64,000 nucleotides of DNA from Pokkaliibacter plantistimulans (GTDB taxonomy: Bacteria > Pseudomonadota > Gammaproteobacteria > Pseudomonadales > Balneatricaceae). Positions 14,398-22,770 of the stretch are shown here, piece after piece (position 1 is the stretch's first letter; each line of letters starts with the position of its first letter). Position numbers and translations under genes: made by a program. The notes beneath the pieces were generated by a model. It saw only the letters and a list, made by a program, of their open reading frames with translations. It did not search any database and was not told where the DNA came from. The DNA is taken from contig NZ_CP177354.1 in the NCBI RefSeq assembly GCF_046844695.1, positions 2,232,001-2,296,000 on the forward strand, read 5' to 3'.

Positions 14398-16323
14398 TCA
14401 GTTGTTCTGCAGCAGCGCGTTGATGCGCTCCTGACGTTCTTTGTATTCCTTGGTCTGACAGGCCATACGTACATGGGCGTTGGCTTCGCCATAACGCTCG
14501 TAGCCATTGCGCTGCAGAATCTCGAAGAACACGCCGTGCACTTCCTTGGTATAGAAGTGGAAGAATTCCCCTTTGGCATCACGGTCATAGAGGATGTTCA
14601 GCGCCTGCATCTGCGCCAGCTGTTCGGCAGGCAGGGAGTATTTGGCATCCAGATCTTCGTAGTAGTTGGCAGGAATCTGCAGCACATAGCGCTGGTCGAC
14701 CCGGCGGGCGGCCGCAAAGATGTCGTCGCATTCACAGGCAATCTGCTGGAAGCCGGATCCTTTTGACTGACGCATGAAGCGCTGGGCGCTGGTTTCGATA
14801 CTGGCTGACATGTTCAGTGGAATGCGGATGCGCTTGTCAGCATTGGTCAGGGTCTTGCTGACCACCAGACCGTACAGGTCGTTCAGGTCCTGATTCAGAT
14901 CGCAGTTGAAATTGAATACAGACTTGTAGAAGAACGATGCCGAGAGAAAGTCGCTCGGTGTAACGGTCTGGGAAATGTGGTCGATGCGTTTGAGCCCGGC
15001 ACCGGTGCTGGCGTCGGCAATCTCGTTGAAGTCCACATCGTAGAATGCCTGTTGGGCAGCAGCGCTCTGTTGCGCTGCCCCTTTGCTGTTATCAACAAAG
15101 TAAATCAGGCTGTCACCGACGCCCTTGATGGCGGGGATATTCAGCTCACCGGGGCGCGTCTGGTGACGGAATTCCGGGCACAGATAGTGCCGTGCCCGAT
15201 CCAGCATCTGCTGCGGGTTGGGCGTACCCAGACCGAGTGCGCAGACGGACACGCCGTGCAGCAGGAAATGGGTATGCGCAATACTCTCGATTTCCTTGTT
15301 GATGACCAGATTGATGCCACCCTGACGGTAGAGGCTGACATTCTTGCTCTTGTGTCGGTGGGTTTCGGTAAAGCCCAGCTGATCGAGCAGGGTGACCAGC
15401 GGCTGTCCGGATTTTTCTTCAATGGCAAACTCAACAAAGGCGATGTCGAGGTCAGTGGCCGCCGGAGCATGGGAGCTGGAGGTATTTTTGACTTCAATAT
15501 GTGGCGCCTGCGCGCGGGTCTGGTCTTCCAGCCAGATCAGTGAGCGCATGCCGTCCACTGCCTTGGCGCGGGCAGAGGAGGCGCGGAATTCGTCGTTGAA
15601 GATCTCGTGCGAAACGTAGTCGTTGTAACCCAGCTGCTTGAGCACCTGCATGAACTCCACCACGGCGAAGTCGCCCTGCCCCGGGAAGCAGCGGAAGTGA
15701 CGGCTGAACTGCAGTACATCCATCATTTTCAGGTCCGGCGCATCGGCCAGTTGTACCAGGGTGATCTTGTCTGCGGGAATCTGCTTCATCAGCTCGAGAT
15801 TGCTGTGGCGGGCATAGATATGAAAGCTGTCGAGAATGATGCCCAGATTCGGGTGGTCCGCTTTGCTGACAATGTCCCAGGCCTGCTCGTAGGTATAGGT
15901 GTGCTTGCCCCAGGCCAGCGCTTCAAAGCCGATCTGCATGCCGTATTCGGCCGCCATCTGTGCCAGCTTGTGCAGGTCTTCCGCCGCTTTGTCGGTGCTG
16001 TCGATGGTGTGCGGGGAAACGTTACTGCAGATCAGCAACTTGTTGGTGCCCAGCTCGCGCATCAGTTCAAACTTGCGCCGGGCACGTTTGAAGTTGTTGG
16101 CCATCATCTCGTCAGGCAGGGCTTCGAAATCGCGGAAGGGCTGCAGGGCGATGATTTCCAGCCCCAGATCTGCTGCGATCTGGCGCACCTCTCCGGCTTT
16201 GCGATCAGACAGCAGGAAGTCATTCTCGAAAATTTCCACGCCATGGAAGCCGGCCGCAGCGCAGGCTTCCAGTTTTTCCAGCAGGTCGCCGGACAGGGTC
16301 ACAGTAGCTAGAGAGGTTTTCAT
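14398..16323 (-). CDS. quiC: 3-dehydroshikimate dehydratase, fused TIM-barrel/HPPD-like (QuiC type)
   Basis: A 641-aa two-domain protein. The N-terminal half (about 1-285) is an AP-endonuclease-2-type TIM barrel (sugar phosphate isomerase fold) with metal-ligand-bearing segments VEIFENDFL, FEALAWGKHTY, GIILDSFHIYARH, RCFPGQGDF and SHEIFNDEFR. The C-terminal half (about 300-610) resembles 4-hydroxyphenylpyruvate dioxygenase (vicinal-oxygen-chelate fold) with HISQTV and GVFFEILQRNGYE. This matches Pseudomonas QuiC1, which dehydrates 3-dehydroshikimate to protocatechuate through the barrel domain. The role of the HPPD-like domain is less clear. The stop is 32 bases before the dehydrogenase start. 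Confidence 0.92.
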   Translation of the reverse strand: MKTSLATVTLSGDLLEKLEACAAAGFHGVEIFENDFLLSDRKAGEVRQIAADLGLEIIALQPFRDFEALPDEMMANNFKRARRKFELMRELGTNKLLICSNVSPHTIDSTDKAAEDLHKLAQMAAEYGMQIGFEALAWGKHTYTYEQAWDIVSKADHPNLGIILDSFHIYARHSNLELMKQIPADKITLVQLADAPDLKMMDVLQFSRHFRCFPGQGDFAVVEFMQVLKQLGYNDYVSHEIFNDEFRASSARAKAVDGMRSLIWLEDQTRAQAPHIEVKNTSSSHAPAATDLDIAFVEFAIEEKSGQPLVTLLDQLGFTETHRHKSKNVSLYRQGGINLVINKEIESIAHTHFLLHGVSVCALGLGTPNPQQMLDRARHYLCPEFRHQTRPGELNIPAIKGVGDSLIYFVDNSKGAAQQSAAAQQAFYDVDFNEIADASTGAGLKRIDHISQTVTPSDFLSASFFYKSVFNFNCDLNQDLNDLYGLVVSKTLTNADKRIRIPLNMSASIETSAQRFMRQSKGSGFQQIACECDDIFAAARRVDQRYVLQIPANYYEDLDAKYSLPAEQLAQMQALNILYDRDAKGEFFHFYTKEVHGVFFEILQRNGYERYGEANAHVRMACQTKEYKERQERINALLQNN

Positions 16324-16385
16324 CAGCAGTTACTCCAAACTATCCCCGCTCGCGCAGAGCAGGCATCGACAGCGTCGTTAAATCT

Positions 16386-16823
16386 TCAGCCGCTAAAGGC
16401 CTGGTGCAAGTAGTCCAGTGCCAGCCGGTAACCCGTCACGCCAAGACCGGCAATGACGCCGTCGGCACGCAGGGAAACATAGGAGTGGTGACGGAATGAC
16501 TCGCGTTTGTGGACATTGGACAGGTGGACTTCCACCACTTTGCCTTCATAGGTATTCAGCGCATCGAGAATGGCCACCGAGGTATGGGTGTAGGCTGCGG
16601 GGTTGATGATGATGCCGCGTGTGGTGCCACGTGCCTGATGGATGCGATCAATAATGGCCCCTTCGTGGTTGCTCTGAAAAAACGCCAGGGTCAGACCGTG
16701 TTCCGCTGCCCGCTGGTTGAGCATCGCAGCAATACTGTCGAGGGTGTCATAGCCGTAAATTTCAGGCTGGCGTGTCCCCAGCAGGTTCAGATTGGGGCCG
16801 TTGATGATCAGTATGTCAGTCAT
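16386..16823 (-). CDS. aroQ: Type II 3-dehydroquinate dehydratase
   Basis: A 145-aa enzyme of the small dodecameric type II class, catalysing 3-dehydroquinate to 3-dehydroshikimate. Diagnostic motifs: INGPNLNLLGTRQPEIYG with the flexible lid Arg and catalytic Tyr, FFQSNHEGAIID, IINPAAYTHTSVAILDAL, and VEVHLSNVHKRESFRHHS with the catalytic His. Type II enzymes serve both biosynthesis and quinate degradation. The gene order beside QuiC and the TRAP genes supports a catabolic role here. Confidence 0.95.
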   Translation of the reverse strand: MTDILIINGPNLNLLGTRQPEIYGYDTLDSIAAMLNQRAAEHGLTLAFFQSNHEGAIIDRIHQARGTTRGIIINPAAYTHTSVAILDALNTYEGKVVEVHLSNVHKRESFRHHSYVSLRADGVIAGLGVTGYRLALDYLHQAFSG

Positions 16824-16889
16824 GTGCCTGAATCCTGGATAGCCGCTCCCGCACCGGTATTGTGAACACCAGTCGGAGCAGGGTGGTTC

Positions 16890-16926
16890 GGGAAAAAGCG
16901 GTCTGACCGAAACGACAGATCAGACC
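16890..16926 (-). terminator. Rho-independent terminator between dctP and aroQ
   Basis: GGTCTGA (16900-16906) pairs with TCAGACC (16920-16926). On the minus strand the stem is followed by GCTTTTTCCC. It would separate or attenuate the transporter transcript from the catabolic genes aroQ-quiC-dehydrogenase. Confidence 0.6.
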
Positions 16927-17019
16927 GAACACGTGTAGCTGCGAATTAGTTCAGAGACCGGGCTCCGAGACAGTGCGGGCCCGGCGGGCTATGGGGAACC
17001 TCGCCGGGGTAACGATGTA

Positions 17020-18030
17020 TTACTTGCGAGTTTTCTCGATATCGTCATACATGGTTTTCACCAGATCCTGATCCAGATCTTTGGAGAACTGTTCGATCAC
17101 TGGCTTCACCTTGTCACGGAAACGCGCCATTTCTGCTGGAGTGATGTCGTTGATCTCCATGGACTTGGCCAGGTTTTCACGGGCTACGTCCTGCGCTTTG
17201 ACAGAGACGTCACGCTCATAGGCTTCGGCTTCTTTGGCCACTTCGCTGACCAGCTTCTGCTCATCAGGATTGAGCTTGCTCCAGCTCTTGGCACTGATCA
17301 GGAACGACTGTGGGTTATAGATGTGACGGGTAACCGACAGGTACTTCTGTACTTCGTTGAACTTGTTGCCAGCGATGGTGGTGAAGGGGTTTTCCTGACC
17401 ATCTACCACTTTCTGTTCCAGCGCGGTGTACACCTCGGGGAAGGGCATGGGAACAGGGTTAGCACCCAGTGCCTTGAAGGTTTCGATGTAGATGGGAGAC
17501 TGAATAACGCGCAGTTTCAGGCCTTCAACATCCTCAACCTTGGTGATTGGGTGCTTGCTGTTGGTCATGTTACGGAAACCAAGGTCCCAGTAGCCCAGGG
17601 TGTGCAGGCCCTTGTCTTCCAGGCGCTTGGCCAGTTCCTGACCCACTTTGCCGTCGATCACGGCAAAGGCCTGTTCATTGCTGTCGAACAGGAAGGGGAA
17701 GTCCAGCATGGCGAAGTCTTTCACCTGAGCAGACAGAATTCCGGAGTTCAGTACGGTCATATCCAGCGTACCGCCCTGCAGAGCGGATACAGTTTGCAGG
17801 TCACCACCCAGCACGCCACCGGGGAACAGTTTGGCGGTCATCTTGCCGCCGCTTTTCTCACTCAGCAGTTCTGCGAACTTCTGTGCGCCCTGGCCCTGGG
17901 GATGCTCTTTTACGTTCTGGAAGGCAAAACGGAAGGTGTGCTCGCCAATGTCGTCAGCCTGAGCACCGGCAGCAGCGATCAGAGTGGCAGCGCAGGCGCT
18001 GGACAGCAGGGTTTTCAGCCATTTTTGCAT
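17020..18030 (-). CDS. dctP: TRAP transporter solute-binding protein (DctP type)
   Basis: A 336-aa periplasmic binding protein. The signal peptide is MQKWLKTLLSSACAATLIAAAGAQA, and the mature part follows the DctP family with LKLRVIQSPIYIETFKALGA (the Arg usually contacts a substrate carboxylate) and PVPMPFPEVYTALEQKVVDG. AGGAG precedes the ATG. It should capture a carboxylated ligand and deliver it to DctQM. Location beside quinate/shikimate enzymes suggests quinate, shikimate or dehydroshikimate as substrate, which is inference. Confidence 0.93.
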   Translation of the reverse strand: MQKWLKTLLSSACAATLIAAAGAQADDIGEHTFRFAFQNVKEHPQGQGAQKFAELLSEKSGGKMTAKLFPGGVLGGDLQTVSALQGGTLDMTVLNSGILSAQVKDFAMLDFPFLFDSNEQAFAVIDGKVGQELAKRLEDKGLHTLGYWDLGFRNMTNSKHPITKVEDVEGLKLRVIQSPIYIETFKALGANPVPMPFPEVYTALEQKVVDGQENPFTTIAGNKFNEVQKYLSVTRHIYNPQSFLISAKSWSKLNPDEQKLVSEVAKEAEAYERDVSVKAQDVARENLAKSMEINDITPAEMARFRDKVKPVIEQFSKDLDQDLVKTMYDDIEKTRK

Positions 18031-18217
18031 GATGTACTCCTGGTTGTTGTTGTACTGGTTGATGCTTTTTAGGTTGTCGCATCAAGGGTGTTGCATCAGC
18101 GAAGTTCGCTCGGTTTCAACTCAGCGCAGCCGTAGCCACGCGGTGATCTGCAGGGCAGATTCGGGTTGGGCATGAACGCCTGTGCATGCCCGGTGTTTCG
18201 TTCACGTCTGAAGTCAC

Positions 18218-19498
18218 TCAGCCATGGAAAAAGTTCATGGGAATGGTGACCAGACCCGGGAACAGAATCAGTAACAGCAGCACGAGAATCTGGGCCAGCA
18301 GGAAGGGCCAGACACCACGTACCATCTCTTCCATGCGCAGTTTCGATACGGCGCAGACGACGTTCAGTACAGTACCTACCGGTGGGGTCAGCAGACCGAT
18401 GGAGGTGTTGAGGATGAACAGCACGCCGAAATACACCGGATCAATCCCAGCCTGCTTGATCGCGGGCAGCAGCACCGGGGTCAGTATCAGGATGGCTGGG
18501 GTCATATCCATCACCATGCCGACAGCGACGATCACCGCCATCACGATCAGCAGCAGAATGGTGGGGTGCTCCATGAAGGGTTCCAGCACCGAGGCCAGCT
18601 GACCGGGCAGATCGGCGATGGTGACCAGCCAGGCCGATACCATGGCGGCGGCAACCAGCAACATGACGCCGGAGGTGGTCTTGGCCGCAGTCACAATGAC
18701 CTCGAAGACCTGACTCAGCTTCAGCTCACGATAGATCACTGTCGCGACGAACAGGGCATAGACCGCTGCCACTACGGCGGCTTCTGTCGGGGTGAAGATG
18801 CCGAACTTCAGGCCGAAGATGATGATAAAGGGCAAACCAAGGGCCCAGCTGCCATCTGCCAGCGCATGCAGGATTTCCTTGCGGCTGCGTTTTTCCTGCA
18901 CGGGCACGTCTTCAGTGCGGGTGGTGTACCACCAGGCAATAGCCAGGGCAGCACCGAGCATGATGCCGGGGACAATACCGGCCAGGAACAGCTTGGAGAT
19001 GGACACACCGGAAGCCACACCAAAAATGATGAAGCCGATACTGGGCGGGATAACCGGAGCAATGATGCCGCCAGCAGCGATAAGGCCTGCCGAGCGACCG
19101 CGGCTGTGGCCCGCAGTCACCATCATCGGTACCAGCAAGGCTGCCAGAGCGGCCGCATCAGCCACCGCAGAGCCTGACAGGGAAGCCAGCAGGCACGAGG
19201 CGATGATGGCGACATAACCCAGCCCGCCGCGTTTATGTCCGACCAGTGTCATGGCGATGGTAACGATGCGCCTGGACAGGCCACCGGCGTTCATGATTTC
19301 ACCGGCCAGCATAAAGAAGGGCACGGCCATCAGTGGGAAGCTGTCAGCACCGTTAAGCAGGTTCTGAGCAATGATCTGTGAGTCAAACAGGTCGAGCTGG
19401 AACATCAGTGCGACACTGACCAGCAGTAGCGCGAAAGCGATAGGTATACCGATGGCCATGGAGCCCAGCAGCGTGCCGAGGAAAATTGTCAGCGTCAT
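18218..19498 (-). CDS. dctM: TRAP transporter large permease (DctM type)
   Basis: A 426-aa inner-membrane protein with about twelve hydrophobic helices and typical DctM signatures: SGSAVADAAALAALLVPMM, GFIIFGVASGVSISKLFLAG, and VLNVVCAVSKLRMEEM near the C-terminus. It forms the sodium-coupled transport channel. Its ATG overlaps the dctQ stop by one base (TGATG), indicating coupled translation. dctP follows after 187 bases that show no gene. Confidence 0.95.
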   Translation of the reverse strand: MTLTIFLGTLLGSMAIGIPIAFALLLVSVALMFQLDLFDSQIIAQNLLNGADSFPLMAVPFFMLAGEIMNAGGLSRRIVTIAMTLVGHKRGGLGYVAIIASCLLASLSGSAVADAAALAALLVPMMVTAGHSRGRSAGLIAAGGIIAPVIPPSIGFIIFGVASGVSISKLFLAGIVPGIMLGAALAIAWWYTTRTEDVPVQEKRSRKEILHALADGSWALGLPFIIIFGLKFGIFTPTEAAVVAAVYALFVATVIYRELKLSQVFEVIVTAAKTTSGVMLLVAAAMVSAWLVTIADLPGQLASVLEPFMEHPTILLLIVMAVIVAVGMVMDMTPAILILTPVLLPAIKQAGIDPVYFGVLFILNTSIGLLTPPVGTVLNVVCAVSKLRMEEMVRGVWPFLLAQILVLLLLILFPGLVTIPMNFFHG

Positions 19499-20049
19499 CA
19501 GTGAGCCCTCCGCGCATGATTACCCTTGTTGAGCTGCTCTTCACTGACATCTTCAGGAATCAGTCCATGTTGTGGCTCGCCACCAAGCTTGCCGGTCATC
19601 ACCAGCAGCAAGTCAACCAGCAGGATCAGGCCCGCAGTGACACCGAAGAACACGCCGGTGCCGTAAAACCAGCCCATGGAAAGGCCAGAGGCAGGTGCGG
19701 TGACACTCATGTTGATCTGCATCTGTACCCAGCTGCCGGAGGTAATCAGCCAGGTGATGTAGAGCATCGCCAGATAGCTGATAAACAGGCAGATGCGGCG
19801 GCCAATGGCAGGGAACTGCTTGACCAGGGTGTCTACTCCCAGATGGGCGCGCTCTTTCAGCAGAATCAGGGAGCCGGTGAAAACCATCCAGACGAAGAAC
19901 CAGCGTGACAGCTCTTCAGACACGGAAATACTGGAGTTGAAGGCATAACGCAGGACAACGTTGGTGAAGACCAACGCCACCATGGCAATCATGCAGAAGG
20001 CGATAATCAGCTTGAGCAAGCTGAAGTAAAGATCGACGACCTTGCGCAT
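19498..20049 (-). CDS. dctQ: TRAP transporter small permease (DctQ type)
   Basis: A 183-aa protein with four transmembrane helices. The conserved segment SISVSEELSRWFFVWMVFTGS, followed by KERAHLGVDTL, is characteristic of DctQ. ATG at 20049 (MRKVVDLYFSLLK) is preferred because AAGAGG lies seven to eight bases upstream and would abut the alternative GTG at 20058. It is the first gene of the dctQ-dctM-dctP series. Confidence 0.93.
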   Translation of the reverse strand: MRKVVDLYFSLLKLIIAFCMIAMVALVFTNVVLRYAFNSSISVSEELSRWFFVWMVFTGSLILLKERAHLGVDTLVKQFPAIGRRICLFISYLAMLYITWLITSGSWVQMQINMSVTAPASGLSMGWFYGTGVFFGVTAGLILLVDLLLVMTGKLGGEPQHGLIPEDVSEEQLNKGNHARRAH

Positions 20050-20328
20050 CGAGGACACCTCTTGGCCCGCAGGGGCTTTTTCACGCTCGTAATGAGCGCC
20101 GCATCAATCTCCCATCTCTGTGACAGGCAGTCAGAAATGATGAAGACCGGTGGTTTGAACAATTGCTACTGATGGAGTGGGGTCAATGGCTGTCTGGGAG
20201 GGGGATAAGGCAATAGGGGATCGGGGCTTTTGTTGTTGTGATCATGGTCTCGGGCTCCGCAGCTATCCGGCAATTCGGACTCATTCTTATGGTTATGTCA
20301 GCAATAGGGCTTGACTGTTTGTATAGGG

Positions 20329-20357
20329 AAAGTAGCAGTGCTATCTGGTCAAGTCAA
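20329..20357 (-). promoter_or_regulatory. Candidate promoter of the dctQMP operon
   Basis: On the minus strand TTGACT (20352-20357) is separated by 17 bases from TACTTT (20329-20334). The -35 is good and the -10 weak. It lies ~280 bases upstream of dctQ and just downstream of the palindrome at 20376-20392. Confidence 0.35.
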
Positions 20358-20375
20358 TAATCAATGATAAAAATC

Positions 20376-20392
20376 AAAGTATCCTATACTTT
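20376..20392. promoter_or_regulatory. Candidate GntR operator AAAGTAT-CCT-ATACTTT
   Basis: A perfect 7-bp inverted repeat with a 3-bp spacer lies between the gntR terminator and the candidate dctQMP promoter. Its size and AT-rich symmetry fit FCD-type GntR operators. Assignment to the neighbouring regulator is inference. Confidence 0.5.
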
Positions 20393-20423
20393 TTGTTTTG
20401 TATGGTTGTTTGAGGTGGGGACG

Positions 20424-20450
20424 AAAAAAAACCAGAGTCTGTGCTCTGGT
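20424..20450 (-). terminator. Rho-independent terminator of gntR
   Basis: ACCAGAG (20431-20437) pairs with CTCTGGT (20444-20450). On the minus strand the hairpin is followed by eight T. It lies 38 bases after the gntR stop and isolates it from the dctQMP promoter. Confidence 0.88.
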
Positions 20451-20487
20451 TCCTTTTGTGAGTTTCGGCATGCGTTGCCGATACCTG

Positions 20488-21162
20488 TTAATTGTAATCA
20501 ATATCCTCAGGCTGGCGAGTGCCGCGGGTGATATGGGCTTCAAGCAGGGTGCAAGCCTCATCCACTTTATCTTCGAGAATCATGTTCAGCAGCACCTTGT
20601 GTTCCTCTTCCGCTGCATGGCCGCGGAAAGGCCGTTTACTCAACGCCAGTACCTGATAACGCATAAAGAGTTCCAGTACTGAAGAGTGATAGCGAATCAG
20701 CTGGCGGGAGCCGCTATTGGCAACCAGTGCCATATGAAAATCGCGGTCGGCTCGCTCCCACTCTTTGACGAACTGAGTTTCGTCAGTTTCCATCAGCTTT
20801 TCCATGCATGATAGCCGGTAATGAGCACTGACCAGATTGGACTTCCAGTCCATGGTTACGCGTTGCATGGACTTGCGCAGGCCAAGCAGTTCCATGCTGA
20901 TACGTAGTTCAGCAAGTTCAAGCAGCTCATCCGGAGAGATGGGGGCAACGCGAAAACCTTTCTGGTCCTCGAATAGCACAAAGCCATCGGATACCAGACG
21001 CATCAGGACTTCACGCAGAGTATTGACACTGACGTCGTAGCGATCACGCAGTTCGTTCAGTTTTAATTTGGCGCCAGGTTTAAGTTTGCCGGTGACGATA
21101 TCGTCGCGCAGCATGTCGTAGGTCGCCTGACCTACGAGTTTTTTATCGATCACGGTGCTCAT
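20488..21162 (-). CDS. GntR-family (FCD domain) transcriptional regulator
   Basis: A 224-aa regulator with an N-terminal winged helix (GQATYDMLRDDIVTGKLKPG, then RYDVSVNTLREVLMRLVSDGF) and an all-helical FCD ligand domain containing ELAELRISMELLGL, a DRDFHMAL motif and an HKVLLNMILEDKVDEA-like helix that supply metal and ligand contacts. ATG at 21162 (MSTVIDKKLV) is chosen over TTG at 21177. Its placement ahead of the TRAP and quinate genes suggests it controls them in response to a pathway acid. The gap to 21429 holds its promoter but no clear site. Confidence 0.9.
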   Translation of the reverse strand: MSTVIDKKLVGQATYDMLRDDIVTGKLKPGAKLKLNELRDRYDVSVNTLREVLMRLVSDGFVLFEDQKGFRVAPISPDELLELAELRISMELLGLRKSMQRVTMDWKSNLVSAHYRLSCMEKLMETDETQFVKEWERADRDFHMALVANSGSRQLIRYHSSVLELFMRYQVLALSKRPFRGHAAEEEHKVLLNMILEDKVDEACTLLEAHITRGTRQPEDIDYN

Positions 21163-21429
21163 GGAACTACTCGCCAAGGTCTTTTGCGGGAAAAGTGCTG
21201 CAGGCAGCCAGACTAATTATTCTTCTAATAAGCCTATAAAGCGAAAAATATAGGGTGAAACGGATTTTACATCTTTTCCTTTACAGGCCCAGCAATAAAT
21301 TTGTGTGGTGACCCAAGGCTGATGCAGCAGGCGGGCCGCCAGAAGGTAGGGCCTAAGTGGGAAATTGAGCGACAGCAGGTCCATGCTGATCGCTGCAAAG
21401 TGATAAGAGGCCTGTTTGATTCAGCGTAG

Positions 21430-21462
21430 ATAAAAGGACAAAGGAGCCTGATATGGCTCCTT
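21430..21462 (-). terminator. Rho-independent terminator downstream of the YeeE pair
   Basis: AAGGAGCC (21441-21448) pairs with GGCTCCTT (21455-21462) around a 6-base loop. The minus-strand continuation is TGTCCTTTTATC. A second small stem, TTGTCAG/CTGACAA at 21486-21501, abuts the preceding stop codon. Confidence 0.7.
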
Positions 21463-21501
21463 ATAGAGTGAAGCGAGACTGTGGGTTGTCAGGGCTGACA
21501 A

Positions 21502-21939
21502 TCAGGCGTGTACGGCACGTTTCCGCTGGGTATGGGATTTACGGAGTTCAAACGCCAGCATGCCTGTCATCATGGCAGCGACAAAGATCAGTGCCTGAGG
21601 GGCGCCAGCCCCCATCGCCACAATGGCAGGCCCCGGGCAGACACCCGCCATACCCCAACCGATACCAAACAGTAAGGCACCGACGACCAGTGGCTGATCA
21701 ATCACACGGCTGTTGGGCAGTTGCATCCTGACCTGCAGGAGTGAGTAGCTACGCCGTTTGGCCAGGGTGAAGGCGATCAGACCAACAGCAATAGCACCTC
21801 CCATCACCAGCGCCAATGAAGGGTCCCATATTCCGGCCAGATCCAGAAAGCCTAACACTTTGGCAGGATTCGCCATGCCAGCCAGCAACAGACCAATACC
21901 GAAGATCAGTCCACTGATTAAACTGCTCAGATTTTTCAT
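21502..21939 (-). CDS. YeeE/YedE-family (DUF6691) membrane protein
   Basis: A 145-aa membrane protein with about four helices. Signatures are GLIFGIGLLLAGMANPAKVLGFLD at the N-terminus and GIGWGMAGVCPGPAIVAMG with the conserved Cys. In this family paired half-size proteins, or one long protein, carry reduced sulfur species such as thiosulfate across the inner membrane. The partner gene ends 17 bases upstream on the same strand. A hydrogen-sulfide or sulfane-sulfur role is family inference. Confidence 0.9.
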   Translation of the reverse strand: MKNLSSLISGLIFGIGLLLAGMANPAKVLGFLDLAGIWDPSLALVMGGAIAVGLIAFTLAKRRSYSLLQVRMQLPNSRVIDQPLVVGALLFGIGWGMAGVCPGPAIVAMGAGAPQALIFVAAMMTGMLAFELRKSHTQRKRAVHA

Positions 21940-21956
21940 CGTTCAAACCTCGGTGA

Positions 21957-22388
21957 TCAGCCCAGCAGGTGTCGAATAACAAATACGGTAGCAAAACCTG
22001 CCGCCATAAACGTCAGGGTGGCAACCAGAGAGCGCGGCGACAGGCGGGATAGTCCACAGACGCCGTGGCCACTGGTACAGCCAGAGCCTAAGCGGGTACC
22101 GAAGCCGACGATAAGGCCCGCAATGCCAGTCACTGTCGGTGAGGCCTGCCAGTCAATCTTGGGTGAACCGGCAATCAGCATATACAGCATGGGGGCCAGC
22201 AACAGGCCAATAAAGAAACAGAAACGCTCCAGCCAGTCTGTGCCTGTAGGGTGAAGTAGCCCGGCGACAATACCGCTGATACCAGCAATCTTGCCATTGA
22301 GCAGTACAAAAATGGCCGCCGCCAGGCCAATGAACAGGCCCCCGGAAAGTGACGCCCAGGGGGTGAAATGAGTCCAGTCGATTGACAT
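21957..22388 (-). CDS. YeeE/YedE-family membrane protein, partner subunit
   Basis: A 143-aa membrane protein containing the other half-signature, GSGCTSGHGVCGLSRLSPRSL with conserved cysteines, and GLFIGLAAAIFVLLNGKIAGISGI at the N-terminus. It forms a two-gene operon with 21502-21939, an arrangement like pmpA/pmpB of the BigR regulon, where they are linked to sulfide detoxification. No dioxygenase or ArsR-type regulator is seen adjacent here. Confidence 0.9.
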   Translation of the reverse strand: MSIDWTHFTPWASLSGGLFIGLAAAIFVLLNGKIAGISGIVAGLLHPTGTDWLERFCFFIGLLLAPMLYMLIAGSPKIDWQASPTVTGIAGLIVGFGTRLGSGCTSGHGVCGLSRLSPRSLVATLTFMAAGFATVFVIRHLLG

Positions 22389-22415
22389 AACCTAGTCCCC
22401 AATCTGTGATGATCG

Positions 22416-22439
22416 TTAAATTAGCATTATCTAAATTAA
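22416..22439. promoter_or_regulatory. Operator-like palindrome over the -10 of the YeeE pair
   Basis: TTAAATTAG (22416-22424) and CTAAATTAA (22431-22439) form an 8-of-9 inverted repeat. The central bases encode GATAAT on the minus strand (22426-22431), with TTACAT 17 bases upstream as a weak -35. A repressor dimer bound here would block the promoter. The regulator is unknown; a BigR/ArsR-type is a guess. Confidence 0.5.
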
Positions 22440-22625
22440 TGATCAATGATGTAATGCGAGAAACCTGGCGAGAAATCAATGTGGTTGATTAATCAGTCCC
22501 CTGTTATTGGGTTTTCACAATTTGTAATTATTATTTGATCATTATTTGCATATTAGGGATTAACAATGGCAATCAGCTCGGCTCTGCTGCAGACTCTGGG
22601 GGTTACTTGCTATAAAACGCACTAA

Positions 22626-22640
22626 TGATAATGAATTGCA
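22626..22640 (+). promoter_or_regulatory. Candidate Fur box upstream of the iron locus
   Basis: TGATAATGAATTGCA matches the 7-1-7 Fur consensus at 11 of 15 positions, with the left half perfect. It lies 131 bases before the GTG of the first gene and just after TATAAA (22611-22616), so bound Fur would cover the transcription start. The remainder of the 382-bp divergent gap shows no gene. Confidence 0.55.
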
Positions 22641-22770
22641 TTTGTTTTCTTGTTGTTGTTGCAATGATGCGTCATCAGAACCACCGCTTGGGCTGATAGC
22701 TGAAACAGTTGCACTGACAATACCGGGGATCAAAGGCTGTTAACCACTCGGGCGATCACAAGAGGTTATA

